Shown here one piece after another: positions 18,550 to 29,100 of a stretch of 64,000 nucleotides of DNA. The translations under genes and the position numbers were made by a program. The DNA is taken from assembly GCF_041929235.1 (NCBI RefSeq), contig NZ_JBHFNP010000115.1, forward strand, positions 1 through 64,000, read 5' to 3'. A model generated the notes under the pieces. It made no database searches. It was not told where the DNA came from and saw nothing but the letters and a program-made list of their open reading frames with translations. Position 1 is the stretch's first letter. Each line of letters starts with the position of its first letter. The DNA is from Microseira sp041929235 (GTDB taxonomy: Bacteria > Cyanobacteriota > Cyanobacteriia > Cyanobacteriales > Aerosakkonemataceae).

Positions 18550-19323
18550 ATGATAAATCAATTTTCAGATAGCGAAATTAAAACTCAACATTCGACGCTG
18601 ACAGCGGTTCCCAAACACGTTATAATCCGCCTCGAAAATATCTATAAAATCTACGGTAGCGGCGAAACTCAGGTGCAGGCGCTACGGGATATTAATTTGA
18701 TTATAGAAGAAGGCGAATATTGCTCGATCATGGGTGCGTCTGGATCGGGTAAATCTACCGCGATGAATATTATCGGTTGTCTCGACCGTCCGTCGTCTGG
18801 ACACTATTATTTAGATCGGGTAGATGTGTCTTCTTTAGGAGATGCGGAATTAGCCAAAATTCGCAATAAAAAATTGGGGTTTGTCTTCCAACAATTCCAC
18901 CTGTTGCAGCAGTTATCGGCGGTGGAAAACGTGATGTTACCGATGGTGTATGCGGGGGTTCCGAGTCAAGAACGACGCGATCGCGCAGTCGAAGCTCTCA
19001 CCAAGGTAGGATTGGCAAACAGACTCAATAATAAACCAAATCAACTTTCTGGAGGACAACAACAAAGAGTTGCGATCGCCCGCGCCATTGTCAACCGTCC
19101 TGTGGTACTTTTAGCAGACGAACCAACGGGTGCGTTAGACTCTAAAACTACCCAAGAAGTGATGGATATTTTTACCGAACTCAACGCTAGCGGTATCACA
19201 GTTGTAATGGTCACCCACGAACCCGATGTAGCGCGTCAAACCAAACGAATTGTCTGGTTTCGCGATGGTGAGGTGTTGCATTCCCATCTCACCCCCGACG
19301 AAATCGGTCACGTTGCAGTATAG
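18550..19323 (+). CDS. ABC exporter ATP-binding protein (MacB/LolD type)
   Basis: 257 residues with a complete nucleotide-binding domain: Walker A GASGSGKST (about 65-73), Q-loop VFQQFHLL, signature LSGGQQQRVAIARAI, Walker B VVLLADEPTGALDS, H-loop VTHEP. About 25 extra N-terminal residues precede the domain. It pairs with the permease encoded 250 bp upstream; that spacer is filled by two palindromic repeats, so the operon has probably been stretched by repeat insertion. Confidence 0.95.
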   Translation: MINQFSDSEIKTQHSTLTAVPKHVIIRLENIYKIYGSGETQVQALRDINLIIEEGEYCSIMGASGSGKSTAMNIIGCLDRPSSGHYYLDRVDVSSLGDAELAKIRNKKLGFVFQQFHLLQQLSAVENVMLPMVYAGVPSQERRDRAVEALTKVGLANRLNNKPNQLSGGQQQRVAIARAIVNRPVVLLADEPTGALDSKTTQEVMDIFTELNASGITVVMVTHEPDVARQTKRIVWFRDGEVLHSHLTPDEIGHVAV

Positions 19324-19328
19324 CGCTT

Positions 19329-19477
19329 GAAGAGGACGCGGTGACTCGGGGAGACGGTGACGCGGGGACAATCTATGTCTAAAGTCTGGTGATTCCAGCT
19401 GGGAAGAGGACGGGGTGACGTGGGGAGACGGTGACGCGGGGACAATCTATGTCTAAAGTCTGGTGATTTCAGCTGGG
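19329..19477. repeat. 74-bp direct tandem repeat
   Basis: Two near-identical units (GAAGAGGACG ... GGAGACGGTGACGCGGGGAC ... TCTAAAGTCTGGTGATT) start at 19329 and 19403. The second ends where an orphan coding remnant begins. Confidence 0.9.
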
Positions 19478-19616
19478 AAACAGTCAACTCGATTATGAGC
19501 AAGCAAAGGCTTTGTTTAAATCATATCTGACTCGTTTAGGGTTAGTGATGGAAGAGCTAACCGTGGCAATGCAGCAGGAAATCAATGAGTCCAAAAATCT
19601 CTTGTGTGTCTCTTAA
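19467..19616 (+). pseudogene. orphan 3' coding remnant
   Basis: After a TGA at 19464 an open frame of 49 codons runs to TAA at 19616. It includes the coding-like stretch LDYEQAKALFKSYLTRLGLV followed by EELTVAMQQEINESK. There is no convincing start; the upstream part seems replaced by the 74-bp repeat. It overlaps the racemase-family start by 32 bp in another frame. I do not recognise the family. Confidence 0.4.
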
Positions 19617-20592
19617 GGCAGAGCGCGAATATTGTTTCGCCACTGCACAAGAAGCCATTGCAGCAATCGGGAGTTTCCCACAACGTTTAAATGCGATCGC
19701 CCAAGCGCAAAAACAGCGGGGAGAATTGGTGATCGACCAAATTTATCCCACAGAAGTCATCGCCATCAGACCACGAAGAACTCAAGCGCCGCCTTTAATT
19801 TTACTAGGTGGAATGGGACATTTGGCTGGTTTAGGAGGATTTGAACAAGCCTGTAAGAGGTTTCAAAATACTAGGGAAATCGTCCTCTTTCAAGCTTGTT
19901 CGCTGCACAACAGAACCTCGGTAATTGAGCATGAAACTTGCCAAAGTGCAAATTCTTCAGAACAGCAGTTTGTTACCATGTTCGCAGCAGCAGTGGTAAA
20001 AGCGATGGAGTATGTTCGCTCTAGTGAGAAAACCATACACATCATGGTTCTGTGCAATACGGCTCATTACTTTCTACCCAAAGTAAGACAGCAATTAAAG
20101 TACCATCACCCGCAAGTTTTTATCAGGTTGCAATGGTTCTCTTTGGTCGAATCTGTTGTAGACTATCTGCAATGGCAAAATCTGGGACAGCCTCTAATTC
20201 TCTGTACCAATGGCACAAAACAGGGGCGTGTTTACTCTCACCCACTAGAAAGAGCAGGCATTGCTTACACAGAACTGAACGATACCTTGCAATCAATCCT
20301 CATGGATGGTATATATCAAGGTGTCAAAGCTTTTGAGCGAGATTTCGCCTGCCAAGCAGGGGAAAAACTTTTCCGAAAGTTCTTGAAAACTGATTCGAAA
20401 ATTGACTGTATCATTGCCGGATGTAGCGAAGTACCTTATCTATTAGACTGGTTAAAACTAACCGCATCTGATTCAGTGCAGCAGTTTCTATCCTCAGTAG
20501 AAATCATCGATCCTGTGCAGCTAGCTTTAGCAAGCACCAGCAAATGCGTTCAACTGTGTAGCTGCAGTCAAAAGATGGCGATAAATCGCTGA
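19585..20592 (+). CDS. Asp/Glu racemase-family protein
   Basis: 335 residues, longer than a typical aspartate racemase (~230). Family features are LILLGGMGHLAGLGGFEQAC near residue 72, the first catalytic-type cysteine in MVLCNTAHYF, and the second in IIAGCSEVPYLLDWL. PLP-independent Asp/Glu racemases use such a Cys pair to invert the alpha carbon. Placed 293 bp upstream of the NRPS on the same strand, it may supply a D-amino acid to the pathway, as aspartate racemases do in some cyanobacterial peptide clusters; this role is inference. AGGAAATCA before the ATG supports the start. Confidence 0.75.
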   Translation: MSPKISCVSLKAEREYCFATAQEAIAAIGSFPQRLNAIAQAQKQRGELVIDQIYPTEVIAIRPRRTQAPPLILLGGMGHLAGLGGFEQACKRFQNTREIVLFQACSLHNRTSVIEHETCQSANSSEQQFVTMFAAAVVKAMEYVRSSEKTIHIMVLCNTAHYFLPKVRQQLKYHHPQVFIRLQWFSLVESVVDYLQWQNLGQPLILCTNGTKQGRVYSHPLERAGIAYTELNDTLQSILMDGIYQGVKAFERDFACQAGEKLFRKFLKTDSKIDCIIAGCSEVPYLLDWLKLTASDSVQQFLSSVEIIDPVQLALASTSKCVQLCSCSQKMAINR

Positions 20593-20758
20593 CTACAAAC
20601 GACGTGAACAGGTTTGTAGTAGGGACAATAGTCCTAAGCATGGCGATAAATCGCTGACTACAAACCACGCCAACTTTGTTTGGTAAACTGCTAGTATTTT
20701 GTGGATAATTCATCGAAGGGTGCATTTTGATCGGCTTTCACCAAAAAAGTGTTAAGCT
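20593..20758. repeat. GATGGCGATAAATCGCTGACTACAAA repeat pair
   Basis: Two copies of GGCGATAAATCGCTGACTAC at about 20576-20595 and 20642-20661, with GGTTTGTAGTAGGGACAATA between them in inverted orientation. The element is related to the GTTTGTAGTAAGCGC palindromes at 31 kb. No gene. Confidence 0.7.
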
Positions 20759-20851
20759 GGTACGCATTTAAATCCAATAAAGAGGCGGGCAAGATGCCCA
20801 CCCCACAAGAAGAAGGGAAAATTTGACTCTCAAATTAGGTGCGTAGCAGCT
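20759..20851. mobile_element. 93-bp MITE-like element, copy 1
   Basis: Ends TACGCATTTAAATCC and AGGTGCGTAGCAGCT are near inverted repeats. The interior carries GGCGGGCAAGATGCCCACCC. The element is nearly identical over its 93 bp to 48253-48345. It lies just ahead of the NRPS start and could affect its promoter. The target duplication here is imperfect. Confidence 0.8.
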
Positions 20852-20885
20852 TAGCTTTGTTGATTTAGCTTAAAAGGAAATAATC

Positions 20886-23800
20886 ATGACATCTGGATAT
20901 CAACAAGTTCAAACTGAACCCAACAATCAATCCACGAAGAAGTTTATTACCTTCCCAAAAGAAGTAGAACAATCAATCCCAGAACGTTTTTTACAACAGG
21001 TAAAGTCTCAAGGCGATCGCCTAGCTATCAAAACCGATCGATATCAACTGACTTACCATCAACTTAATCAATTATCAAACCGGATTGCGAGGGGAATTCT
21101 AGCCCAATCTAAACCCGAACCAGAACCGATTGCCTTACTCTTAGCCAGCGATGCGCCCTTAATTGCAGCGATGCTAGGAGTGTTAAAAACGGGTAAGTTT
21201 TATGTTCCTCTAGATCCAGCCCAACCTCAATCTAGAATTGGTTATATTTTAGCTGATTCTCAAAGTCGGTTAATTATTACTAACAAGCAATATTTAAACT
21301 TAGCAAATCAGCTTGTTTTTGATGGTGTATCCATCCTCAATTTAGACGAATTGGATAGCAATCTATCATCAGAAGAACTGAACCTATCTCTATCGCCGGA
21401 TAGCCTTGCATACATTATATATACCTCCGGTTCCACAGGAAAACCCAAAGGTGTGATGCAAGCTCATAACTATGTCTTGCATTTAACCAAAAGCTACACC
21501 AATAGCGGTAAAATTACCAAGCAAGACCGCTTGGCGTTGTTATATTCTCCGAGTTTTGCAGGCGCTGTGAGAGATATCTATTGCGCGCTTTTAAATGGAG
21601 CAAGTCTGCATTTCTTTGATGTTCAACAACTCGGACTGAATCATTTAGCTGCTTGGCTAAGAGATGCGGAAATTACAGTATTTTTTGCTGTAGCGACGAT
21701 GTTTCGTCACTTCGCCATGACATTAAGGGGAGATGAACAATTCCCCAATTTACGCTTAATCTTCTTGGGAAGCGAGACAGTTTACGAACGGGATGTCCAA
21801 CTGTATCAGAAATATTTTAGCGATCGCTGTCAACTGATAGTCAATTTAGGCGGTACGGAAGTTAGCCCCATTCGTCAATTCAAAGTCGATCGCGATACGC
21901 AGATAGCGACAAGTAACGTACCCGCAGGATATGCCGTAGAAGACCATGAAATTTTACTGCTTGATGAAGAAGGGCGTGAAGTTGGTGTGGGAGAAGTTGG
22001 GGAAATTGTTGTCAGAAGTCGTTATCTTGCTGTAGGTTATTGGCAACAACCCGAATTAACTGCGGCTGTTTTCAGTGTTGACAGCCAAAACCGCCAACAA
22101 AGATGCTATAAAACAGGGGATTTAGGTCGCTTCTTACCCGATGGTTGTCTCCTGCATTTGGGGAGAAAAGATTTTCAGGTCAAAATTAGAGGATATCGGG
22201 TTGAACTGAGCGAAATTGAGATGGCTTTATGCCGTTTGCCTGGAATAAAAGAAGCCGTTGTCACCACTCAGGGCGACTCTCTAGGTGAACCAATTTTAGT
22301 CGCTTACATTGTCCCTTCCGAGTCGAATTTAACTCTGGATACCCAACAGTTGCGAGAGGTACTCAAGGAACAATTACCCGCGTATATGTTACCGACAGCT
22401 TTTGTGAGCTTGTCAGAGTTACCATTAACTGCGACAGGTAAAATCGATCGTCGTTCCTTACCCGCCCCAACAGAAGTTAATTCTCAAGTATTCAAGGATT
22501 ATCTGGCACCGCGTACCTGCACAGAGAAGAAAATTGCAGAGATTTATGCAGAAGTTTTAAAGATTAACCAGATTGGAGTTAACGATAACTTTTTTGAGTT
22601 AGGCGGACATTCCTTATTAGCCTTACAAGCGATTGTCAGAATCAACAAAGTTTTTGGCATCAACCTCTATGTCAAAGACTTTTTTACCTTAGCTACAGTA
22701 GAGAAACTGGCTAAGTATATCGAAAGTCAAGAATCCCAGGGTTTCAGTGTCACTGAAAATATTCACAAAATCGCCAGGACAGAGAATTTACCCTTATCCT
22801 TCGACCAACAGCGACTCTGGTTTATTGACCAACTCGAAGGCGCAAATTCAATCTATAACATTACTCGCGCCTTTAAGTTGCAGGGACAACTAAATATCAA
22901 AGTATTAGAGCAAGCAATTCAAACAATTATTAACCGCCAGGAAAGCTTACGCACTAGCTTCAAGACAGTTAATGGTTCTCCCGTAGAACACATTGTAGAT
23001 GAGATTTGTTTCAGCTTGCCAGTGATTGATTTACAATCATTTCCCAAAGCAACGCGCCTAGCAGAAGCAGAAAAACAACTTACCCAAGAATGGCGAAAAA
23101 CCTTTGATTTAACTCAGTCACCGCTATTCCGAGCCGTTGTGTTAACAATAGAGCCAGATAGCCACCTATTAATGTTTTCTCTGCACCACATTATCGGGGA
23201 TGACTGGTCAGTTCAAGTCTTTTTACGGGAACTTTCAACGCTATATGATGCCCATTTAAACAAGATTCCCGCTAGTTTACCTTCTTTATCAATTCAATAT
23301 GCCGATTATGCTCATTGGCAGCGTCAATATTTACAGGGAGAGGTATTAAACAACCTACTGGACTATTGGCGACAACAACTCGCTGATGCACCGGAGATTT
23401 TAGAATTACCCTGCACTCGCGCAGGCACAATTAACCAGCCTTTTGTCAGCCAAAAAATTCCGTTTCACCTGGGTGAAGATTTAACTCAAAAGTTAAAACA
23501 GTTAAGTCTGCAAAAAGGAACAACCTTATTTGTGACGATACTGACCGCCTTTTATACGTTACTCTATCGATATACCGATCGGCAGGATTTGGTTGTTGGA
23601 ACCGGGTTAAGCAATCGGAATTTTTTAGAAACAGAATCATTGATTGGCTTTTTTGTCAATCTTTTGCCTTTGCGCTGTCAACTAACACCCGAACAAACAT
23701 TTCAGGAACTTTTACTCAAAGTTCATCAAACCGCTTTAGAAGGTTATGCTCACGGGCAATTACCGTTTGATTTGCTAGTCGAAAATCTTCAACCACAACG

Positions 23801-26024
23801 TCATCCCGGTTACACTCCCTTGTTCCAAATTCTTTTTCTCTGGCAAAATGTGACAAAAGAAGTGTTACATTTACCCGGTTTAACCACCGAACCTTGGGAA
23901 TTAGATAAACCCACCGCCGGAGCTACTTTTGATTTGACATTCTCGGTGCAAGAAACCAACGCCGAATTGCAAGGATACTGGGAATACAATACAAATATTT
24001 TGGATGCAGATATCGTTGAGGGATTAACAGAACATTTTCAAACCCTGCTCAACGCGATTGTGGCTGATTCTCAACAATCTATTTGCAAATATCCTTTACT
24101 CACCGCCGCGCAAAAACATCAACTGCTCGAAGAATGGAATCAGACTGATAGGATTTTCGACAATAAATTATGCGTGCATCAGTGGTTTGAAACCCAAGTA
24201 GAACAAACTCCTGATGCGGTGGCGGTGGTGTATGCAGAACAAACACTCACCTATCGCGAGTTAAATCAAAAAGCTAATCAACTCGCCCACCATCTGCAAA
24301 GTTTAGGGGTAAAACCAGATCAATTAGTTGGAATTTGTGTGCAACGTTCCCTAGAAATGGCGATCGGGATGTTGGCTATTCTTAAAGCTGGTGGTGCATA
24401 CCTACCACTCGATCCAAGCTATCCCCAAGAACGTCTAGCCTATATGTTAGAAGATGCAGGGGTTTCTGTGTTGCTGACTCAATCTAAATTAACAGCTAAC
24501 TTGCCTGCACAGGGAACCAAAGAAGTCTGTTTCGATCAAGATTGGCAATTGATTAGCAACTATAGCAGTGACAATCCAAAAACTGAAGTAATACCTACCA
24601 ACTTAGCTTATGTAATCTACACATCTGGTTCAACCGGAAACCCCAAAGGCGTTGCTGTTCCTCACCAGGCGATTGTGCGCTTAGTCAGGGAAACCAATTA
24701 TGTGCAAATCACTCCAGATGATTGTATCGCACAAGCTTCAAACGCCAACTTTGATGCAGCAACTTTCGAGATTTGGGGAGCGTTACTTAATGGAGCTAAA
24801 ATGGTAGGAATAACCAAGGAAGTAATGCTTTCCCCAGAGCAGCTTTATCAGCAGTTAAAGAAAGATAAAATAACCATATTATTTATCACGACTGCACTGT
24901 TCAACCAATTAGTTAGCTTCCGTGCCGATATATTTGCATCGTTGAAAACGATATTGTTTGGAGGAGAAGCTGTCAACCCATCGTGGGTACAAGCAGTCCT
25001 CAAAAATAAACCTCCTGCAAGATTGTTGCACGTTTACGGGCCAACAGAAAGCACCACATTCGCCACTTGGTATTTAATAGAAGAAGTTCCAGAAGGAGCG
25101 ACAAACATTCCGATAGGTCGTCCCCTATCCAATACAACCCTTTATGTTTTAGACAGTCACCTGCAACCTGTCCCCATCGGAGTTCCCGGAGAATTGTATA
25201 TTGGGGGTTACGGTTTAGCCAGAGGTTACTTAAATCGTCCAGAATTAACAGAGCAAAAATTTATCCCTAATCCATTCAGCAAAATCCCAAGTCGCCTTTA
25301 CAAAACCGGGGATTTGGTTCGTTACCTCACTGATGGAAGCATTGAGTTTATCACTAGAATTGACAATCAAGTGAAAATTCGCGGTTTTCCCATTGAACTG
25401 GAAGAAATTAAAGCCATTTTAGAGCAGCATTCCATTGTGAAAGAAGCTGTGGCGATCGCTAGAACTGACAGCGACGGAAATAAGCAATTAGTTGCTTATA
25501 TTGTTCCTCAATACAGTCAAAATGAACTACTCGCCGACTTGCGGAATTTCCTGCAAGCTCAACTGCCAGAGTATATGATTCCTTCTGCATTTTTGCTGTT
25601 GGATGCTTTCCCACTGACTGTTAATGGGAAAATTGATACTCGCAGTCTTCCCGAACCCAATGCCAACCATGCTATCCGTAAAACGTCAGAAAATCCTCAA
25701 ACTGAAATCGAACAAAAAATTGCAGAAGTTTGGCAGGAAATTCTCAAATTAAATTCGGTGGGGCGCGATGATAATTTCTTTGAAGTGGGGGGACATTCTC
25801 TCCTTTTGATTCAAGTGAATCAAAAGTTAAAAGCAGTTTTAAATGCGGAATTGTCGATGTTAGAAATGTTCCAATATCCGACAATTCGGGCTTTAGGGGA
25901 ACGTCTGGGCAAAACTAAACCGGAATCTTCTCCAACAACGAAAGATGATAAAGGTCGTCGTCCAGAACGTCAAAATTTGCTGCAACAACAACGAAAAGCT
26001 AGACAACAAAAACGCAAAAGTTAA
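20886..26024 (+). CDS. nonribosomal peptide synthetase, A-T-C-A-T
   Basis: 1712 residues. A1 about 25-530 (YIIYTSGSTGKPKG), T1 with Ser near 576 (FFELGGHSLLALQ), C about 630-1070 (HHIIGDD at 766-772), A2 about 1095-1590 (YVIYTSGSTGNPKG), T2 with Ser near 1638 (FFEVGGHSLLLIQ), then a basic tail (RRPERQNLLQQQRKARQQKR) that may dock to the next protein. A1 lacks the Asp that holds the alpha-amine (SFAGAVRDIY in place of the FDxxxxE pattern), so it probably takes a non-alpha-amino acid starter. A2 has Asp235, and its pocket reads roughly D-A-F-F-L-G-V-F, near known Val/Ile codes. All core motifs look intact. The start has AAAGGAAATAATC upstream. The PKS follows after 92 bp. Confidence 0.96.
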   Translation: MTSGYQQVQTEPNNQSTKKFITFPKEVEQSIPERFLQQVKSQGDRLAIKTDRYQLTYHQLNQLSNRIARGILAQSKPEPEPIALLLASDAPLIAAMLGVLKTGKFYVPLDPAQPQSRIGYILADSQSRLIITNKQYLNLANQLVFDGVSILNLDELDSNLSSEELNLSLSPDSLAYIIYTSGSTGKPKGVMQAHNYVLHLTKSYTNSGKITKQDRLALLYSPSFAGAVRDIYCALLNGASLHFFDVQQLGLNHLAAWLRDAEITVFFAVATMFRHFAMTLRGDEQFPNLRLIFLGSETVYERDVQLYQKYFSDRCQLIVNLGGTEVSPIRQFKVDRDTQIATSNVPAGYAVEDHEILLLDEEGREVGVGEVGEIVVRSRYLAVGYWQQPELTAAVFSVDSQNRQQRCYKTGDLGRFLPDGCLLHLGRKDFQVKIRGYRVELSEIEMALCRLPGIKEAVVTTQGDSLGEPILVAYIVPSESNLTLDTQQLREVLKEQLPAYMLPTAFVSLSELPLTATGKIDRRSLPAPTEVNSQVFKDYLAPRTCTEKKIAEIYAEVLKINQIGVNDNFFELGGHSLLALQAIVRINKVFGINLYVKDFFTLATVEKLAKYIESQESQGFSVTENIHKIARTENLPLSFDQQRLWFIDQLEGANSIYNITRAFKLQGQLNIKVLEQAIQTIINRQESLRTSFKTVNGSPVEHIVDEICFSLPVIDLQSFPKATRLAEAEKQLTQEWRKTFDLTQSPLFRAVVLTIEPDSHLLMFSLHHIIGDDWSVQVFLRELSTLYDAHLNKIPASLPSLSIQYADYAHWQRQYLQGEVLNNLLDYWRQQLADAPEILELPCTRAGTINQPFVSQKIPFHLGEDLTQKLKQLSLQKGTTLFVTILTAFYTLLYRYTDRQDLVVGTGLSNRNFLETESLIGFFVNLLPLRCQLTPEQTFQELLLKVHQTALEGYAHGQLPFDLLVENLQPQRHPGYTPLFQILFLWQNVTKEVLHLPGLTTEPWELDKPTAGATFDLTFSVQETNAELQGYWEYNTNILDADIVEGLTEHFQTLLNAIVADSQQSICKYPLLTAAQKHQLLEEWNQTDRIFDNKLCVHQWFETQVEQTPDAVAVVYAEQTLTYRELNQKANQLAHHLQSLGVKPDQLVGICVQRSLEMAIGMLAILKAGGAYLPLDPSYPQERLAYMLEDAGVSVLLTQSKLTANLPAQGTKEVCFDQDWQLISNYSSDNPKTEVIPTNLAYVIYTSGSTGNPKGVAVPHQAIVRLVRETNYVQITPDDCIAQASNANFDAATFEIWGALLNGAKMVGITKEVMLSPEQLYQQLKKDKITILFITTALFNQLVSFRADIFASLKTILFGGEAVNPSWVQAVLKNKPPARLLHVYGPTESTTFATWYLIEEVPEGATNIPIGRPLSNTTLYVLDSHLQPVPIGVPGELYIGGYGLARGYLNRPELTEQKFIPNPFSKIPSRLYKTGDLVRYLTDGSIEFITRIDNQVKIRGFPIELEEIKAILEQHSIVKEAVAIARTDSDGNKQLVAYIVPQYSQNELLADLRNFLQAQLPEYMIPSAFLLLDAFPLTVNGKIDTRSLPEPNANHAIRKTSENPQTEIEQKIAEVWQEILKLNSVGRDDNFFEVGGHSLLLIQVNQKLKAVLNAELSMLEMFQYPTIRALGERLGKTKPESSPTTKDDKGRRPERQNLLQQQRKARQQKRKS

Positions 26025-26116
26025 TATTTAGTTATTTGCCGGTCAAAGAATATTTATTAATGAACCGCTCCAGACGCAGAGAACGCAGAGATAAGAGAAA
26101 AGGAGAGGAAGGAAAG

Positions 26117-29100
26117 ATGATGTTGGATAATTTGAAGAGTGAGGTGAGGGATTCGGATATTGCAATTATTGGAATGTCTGTCAATGTGCCGGGGGCAAAA
26201 AATATTGATGAATTCTGGCAGAATTTAAAAAATGGGGTGGAATCGATTCAGTTTTTCTCGACAGAAGAGGTTTTAGCTTCTGGGGTGAATCGGGAATTAG
26301 CCTATCATCCTAACTATGTAAAAGCTAAGGCGGTGGTGGATGATATCGATAAGTTTGATGCTGAATTTTTTGGGATTCATCCCAGGGAAGCAGAAATTTC
26401 TGACCCCCAACATCGCTTATTTTTAGAATGTGCGCGATCGGCTTTGGAAATATCGGGTTACGATTCCCAAAGTTATGATGGACTGATTGGGGTTTATGCA
26501 AGTGCGGGAATCAGTCGATACTATTTGCAGAATATTTATGGCAATAGTGAGTTATTAAAGTTTTTTGATGATTTTCAACTGTACTTGGCTAATGATAGCG
26601 AGTTTCTGGCTACGAGAACTGCTTATCGATTGAATCTTAAAGGTCCTGCAATTAATATTCAAACCGCTTGTTCGAGTTCTTTAGTTGCAGTTCATTTGGC
26701 TTGTCAAGGGTTACTTAGTGGAGAATGCGATATCGCGTTAGCGGGAGGTGTCACCCTGAAGGTAAATCCTGAAATTGGCTATTTGTACCAAGAGGGAATG
26801 ATTCATTCTCCTGATGGTCATTGTCGCGCTTTTGATGCTCAAGCAAAGGGAACAGTTGGGAGTGGTGGAGTGGCAATTGTCACCTTGAAACGAGCGACAG
26901 AAGCGATCGCGGATGGGGATTACATTTATGCTCTAATTAAAGGGTCTGCTATTAATAACGATGGTGCGGTGAAAGTCGGTTATACAGCACCAAGTATTGA
27001 AGGTCAAGTTAATGTGATTCTGTCGGCTCAATCTGTAGCTGATGTAGCAGCAGAAACGATTACTTATATTGAAGCACACGGTACGGGAACGCAACTCGGA
27101 GATCCGATCGAAATTGCAGCATTAACTCAAGCATTTCGCGAGAGTACGAATCAAACTCAATTTTGTGCGATTGGTTCCCTCAAAACAAATGTGGGACACT
27201 TAAATAGTGCTGCTGGTGTTGCGGGTCTAATCAAAACCGCCTTAGCTATTAAGCATCAGCAAATTCCCCCCAGTTTGCATTTTGAGCATCCCAACCCCAA
27301 TATTGATTTTGCTAATAGTCCATTTTATGTCAATACCAAATTATCTCATTGGGAGAGTCAAGAAGCACCTCGACGAGCGGGAGTGAGTTCTTTTGGGATT
27401 GGCGGAACGAATGCACATATTATTCTGGAAGAAGCTCCCACGATTAACAACCTAAATCGGGAGGGAAAATATCCAGATCAATTACTCATTTTATCTGCTA
27501 AAACCCCAGCCGCTCTTGAGCAAGCAACTGAGAATTTGGGACACCATCTGCAACAGCATCCTGACCTAGAATTGGGGGATGTTGCTTATACTTTGAGTCT
27601 AGGACGAAAAGCCTTTGAACATCGGCGGATAGTCGTTGCTGCAAATCTTGAAGAAACAACAAATCATCTCTTATCAAACTCTTCTTCCCTCGTGACAGGA
27701 AAGGCGAAAAAGAGTCCCCCACCCGTGATTTTTATGTTTTCGGGACAGGGTTCTCAATATGTCAATATGGCGCGGGGTTTATATGAGCAGGAAAAGGTAT
27801 TTCGCGAAACGGTCGATCGATGTGCTGAATTATTGTTCAGCGACTTGAGATTGGATTTGCGTTCCCTGATTTACCCGGAAACTGACCAGCAAGAAAAAGC
27901 CGAACAACAACTGCAACAAACTGCGCTCGCACAACCCGCTTTATTTACCATAGAATATGCTCTGGCTCAATTGTGGCAATCTTGGGGTGTTCAACCTGCG
28001 GGATTTATTGGTCATAGTGTGGGAGAATATGTAGCGGCTTGTTTAGCAGGAGTTTTCTCCCTGGAAGATGCACTTTCCTTGATAGCAGCACGAGGAAAAA
28101 TGATTCAGCAACTTCCACCCGGAGCCATGTTATCTATTCCGATTGCTCCCGAAAAAGTACAACCATTTTTAAATGAATCCTTAGGGATTGCTGCGATTAA
28201 CGAACCCTCTCGTTGCGTTGTTTCTGGGACTATAGACGCGATCGCGGCTTTAGAAAATCAACTCAAAACTCAAGGGATTGAAACACGACCTTTGAAGACT
28301 TCCCATGCTTTTCATTCGCCAATGATGGAGCCAATTTTAGATGCCTTTACCCGTCGAGTGGCAAAAGTCAAGCTGTCTTCCCCTCAAATTCCTTTGGTTT
28401 CTAATGTTACGGGAAATTGGATGACTCCAACCCAAGCAACCGATCCAAACTATTGGAGTAACCATGTCAGATCCTTAGTCAATTTTGCTGGCGGAATTGA
28501 GTGTTTTCTCAACAACCCAGACCAAATCCTGCTAGAAGTTGGACCGGGAAGAACCTTAAGCACCTTCGTCAAACGCCATCCGCTTTTTAAAACCACCCAA
28601 ATTGTCTTGAATTCTGTACGTCATCCGCAAGAAACAGAGTCAGATATTCGCTTTGTTTTGAAAACCTTGGGACAGCTTTGGGTTAATGGTGTAGCGGTGA
28701 ATTGGGATTGTGTTTATCAGGAGCAATCGTGCGATCGCATTCCTTTACCTACCTATCCCTTTCAACGTCAGCGCTATTGGGTAGAACCAAATAAAACTAC
28801 TCAAACGACTCAATCTCCCAATGTGGCGATCGATTCAGATTTTTCCTCTAATAGTAAGCCTGAAATGACTCCTCAAACCTCAAACTTAGCGTACTCCCCT
28901 ACTCCTAACCTGATGACCGATATCAAAGAAATCTTTGCAGAAATATCGGGACTCAATCCTGCTGCTTTGGATGAGTCGGCAACCTTTTTAGAAATGGGGT
29001 TTGATTCATTAACCTTAGCTCAAATTGCCCAAGCTTTAGAAAAACGATTTAAGCTCAAACTGACTTTCCGCCAACTGATTCAGGAATTTTCTACCCTGAA

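Noticed and set aside
20753..20857. Clean target duplication around the upstream MITE copy
   Set aside because: The flanks read TAAGCT and TAGCT, which do not match exactly, so only the 48.25-kb copy is used as evidence of insertion.
26036..26116. N-terminal extension of the PKS (MPVKEYLLMNRSRRRERR)
   Set aside because: It translates a CAGAGAACGCAGAG repeat that recurs at 60.05 kb outside genes; the ATG at 26117 has a good ribosome site.
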